From: Flexivirga alba
GTDB lineage: Bacteria > Actinomycetota > Actinomycetes > Actinomycetales > Dermatophilaceae
Direction: 5' to 3'
Assembly: GCF_042661025.1 (NCBI RefSeq)
Contig: NZ_JBHSWH010000001.1
Span: 3,100,001-3,164,000, forward strand
DNA: 64,000 nt
Under the pieces are notes generated by a model, which was not told the DNA's origin, ran no database searches, and saw nothing but the letters and a program-made list of their open reading frames with translations. Both the position numbers and the translations under genes were made by a program. Shown here piece after piece: positions 63,222 through 64,000 of the stretch (positions are counted from its first letter, which is position 1; the number at the start of each line of letters is the position of its first letter).

Positions 63222-63642
63222 AAAGCCCCGCCCCGCAGTCCTGTTCGTGTGCGTCAAGAACGCCGGGAAGTCACAGATGGCCGCCGCCATCACCCGCCAC
63301 CTGGCACCTGAGGTCGCGGTGTTCTCTGCGGGCACCCGACCAGGAACCGCAGTGAACGAGGCATCTCGGGCAAGCGTCGAACGCATCGGCGCCACCATGA
63401 ACGGCGAACACCCAAAACCTGTTGATCCGGCCTTGCTGGGCACCATAGACCGGGTCGTCCTAATCGGCGCCGAGGCCACACTCGACCAGCCACCGAAGGC
63501 ACCAATGGAACGTTGGGACACGATCGAGCCCTCCAATGACGGGATCGAGGGAGACGAACGGATGGACCTGATCCGCGACGACATCACCAACCGAGTCCGT
63601 GGCCTCCTCACTCGACTCCGCACCGAAGACAGCAAGTCCTGA
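63214..63642 (+). CDS. arsC: Arsenate reductase ArsC (mycothiol-linked type)
   Basis: 142 aa from ATG 63214 with GGAGA upstream. Low-molecular-weight-phosphatase fold with nucleophile loop FVCVKNAGKSQMAAA and the distal acidic region ERWDTIEPSNDG. Only one Cys is present, consistent with the single-Cys, mycothiol/mycoredoxin-dependent ArsC1/2 of corynebacteria and relatives. Reduces As(V) to As(III) for export by Acr3. Overlaps the acr3 end by a few bases. Confidence 0.9.
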   Translation: MPEKPRPAVLFVCVKNAGKSQMAAAITRHLAPEVAVFSAGTRPGTAVNEASRASVERIGATMNGEHPKPVDPALLGTIDRVVLIGAEATLDQPPKAPMERWDTIEPSNDGIEGDERMDLIRDDITNRVRGLLTRLRTEDSKS

Positions 63643-63665
63643 CGCGACTCGATCGCCGGGGAGTT

Positions 63666-64000
63666 ATGAACGCCATCGACCGCAAGCCACCGATCCTCGT
63701 CATCACCGTCCGGGGCAGTACCGAGCCCGCCAGCGGGTCACGCCTGCTGACACCCATTGCCCGCGCGATCAGCCACCGGTACGCCGGGGAGGTGCAAATC
63801 CACAGCCTGCCTTACCCGGCGACGTTCGAAAGCTTCACCGCGACCTACCCGGCACGCATCGACCTCGGACAGAGCCCGACGATCGGCGTGCGCAACCTGG
63901 TGTCGCTGCTCAACGACGAAGCGACCTCCCGATCGCAGCTACGCATCGTGCTGCTCGGCTGGTCCCAAGGCGCCCAAGTGATCACCGACGCACTCGTGCC
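63666..64000 (+). CDS. Cutinase-family alpha/beta hydrolase (partial)
   Basis: ATG 63666 with GGGGAG upstream; open to the right edge, 111 codons visible. Cutinase layout: strand ILVITVRGSTEPASGS, nucleophile elbow VLLGWSQGAQVITDAL (G-x-S-Q-G). No signal peptide is visible at this start, unlike most secreted cutinases. Not obviously part of the ars operon. Confidence 0.75.
   Translation, partial: MNAIDRKPPILVITVRGSTEPASGSRLLTPIARAISHRYAGEVQIHSLPYPATFESFTATYPARIDLGQSPTIGVRNLVSLLNDEATSRSQLRIVLLGWSQGAQVITDALV

Noticed and set aside
1..64000. CRISPR arrays, tRNA/rRNA genes, complete insertion sequences
   Set aside because: No regularly spaced repeats, no T-loop-like tRNA ends, no rRNA blocks and no transposase with terminal repeats were seen on either strand.

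Overview
The window is high-GC bacterial DNA of actinobacterial (Actinomycetota) character. Evidence: G/C-ending codons throughout, frequent GTG starts, chains of 1-4 base start/stop overlaps, apparently leaderless starts, an arsenate reductase of the mycothiol-linked type, a CmtR-like sensor, an actinobacterial CsoR, and a hyc-type cluster with the same gene content as M. tuberculosis Rv0082-Rv0087 (from memory of that locus). Genus cannot be fixed from sequence alone. No rRNA, tRNA, CRISPR array or intact insertion sequence was seen.

Layout. (1) 1-7218, minus strand: a six-gene, translationally coupled hydrogenase-4/formate-hydrogenlyase-like complex, cut by the left edge, whose metal-cluster ligands are largely missing. 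(2) 7458-15049: a histidine phosphatase; an unusual operon of two MutS-family ATPases plus an enolase; an MFS transporter; a PAP2 phosphatase. (3) About 15050-23830: an accessory region of small unknown genes, a recombinase remnant, a catalytically dead M48-like membrane protein and several broken frames. (4) 24263-26598: two secreted NlpC/P60 hydrolases with peptidoglycan-binding domains. (5) 26953-44016: a copper region with csoR-copZ-copA, a divergent eight-gene complex-I-like operon that has lost every redox subunit but gained histidine-rich segments, a multicopper oxidase, a YdhK-like lipoprotein and a two-component system. Three matching CsoR-type palindromes tie the first three together. 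(6) 44078-46960: a MerR regulator with a divergent methyltransferase, an M23 peptidase and a DUF2752 protein. (7) 47036-56549: a cytochrome c maturation (System II) operon with an Lgt-like protein, a BlaI/M56 regulatory pair with its own CTAA-N5-TTAG operators, a BNR-repeat protein, DUF3105 and DUF305 proteins. (8) 56575-64000: Cd/Zn/Co-type export (three CDF-family proteins, two ArsR sensors), an ars operon (ArsR, flavoprotein, Acr3, ArsC) and the start of a cutinase-like gene.

Taken together, regions 5-8 form a metal(loid)-resistance island: copper sensing, export and oxidation, envelope thiol and heme chemistry, divalent-cation export and arsenic export. The complex-I-like operon is the strongest candidate for an undescribed system. 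It keeps the proton-channel residues of NuoA/H/J/K/L/M/N, has a cysteine-free NuoB/NuoD-like fusion with histidine-rich stretches, and starts next to copper-repressor sites.

Data-quality warning: at least six otherwise conserved genes (copA, the NuoB/D fusion, nuoH, nuoM, blaI, the ars flavoprotein) are each broken by what looks like one missing base in a G or C run. This pattern points to sequencing or assembly error rather than gene death, and the broken frames of the accessory region should be read with the same caution.
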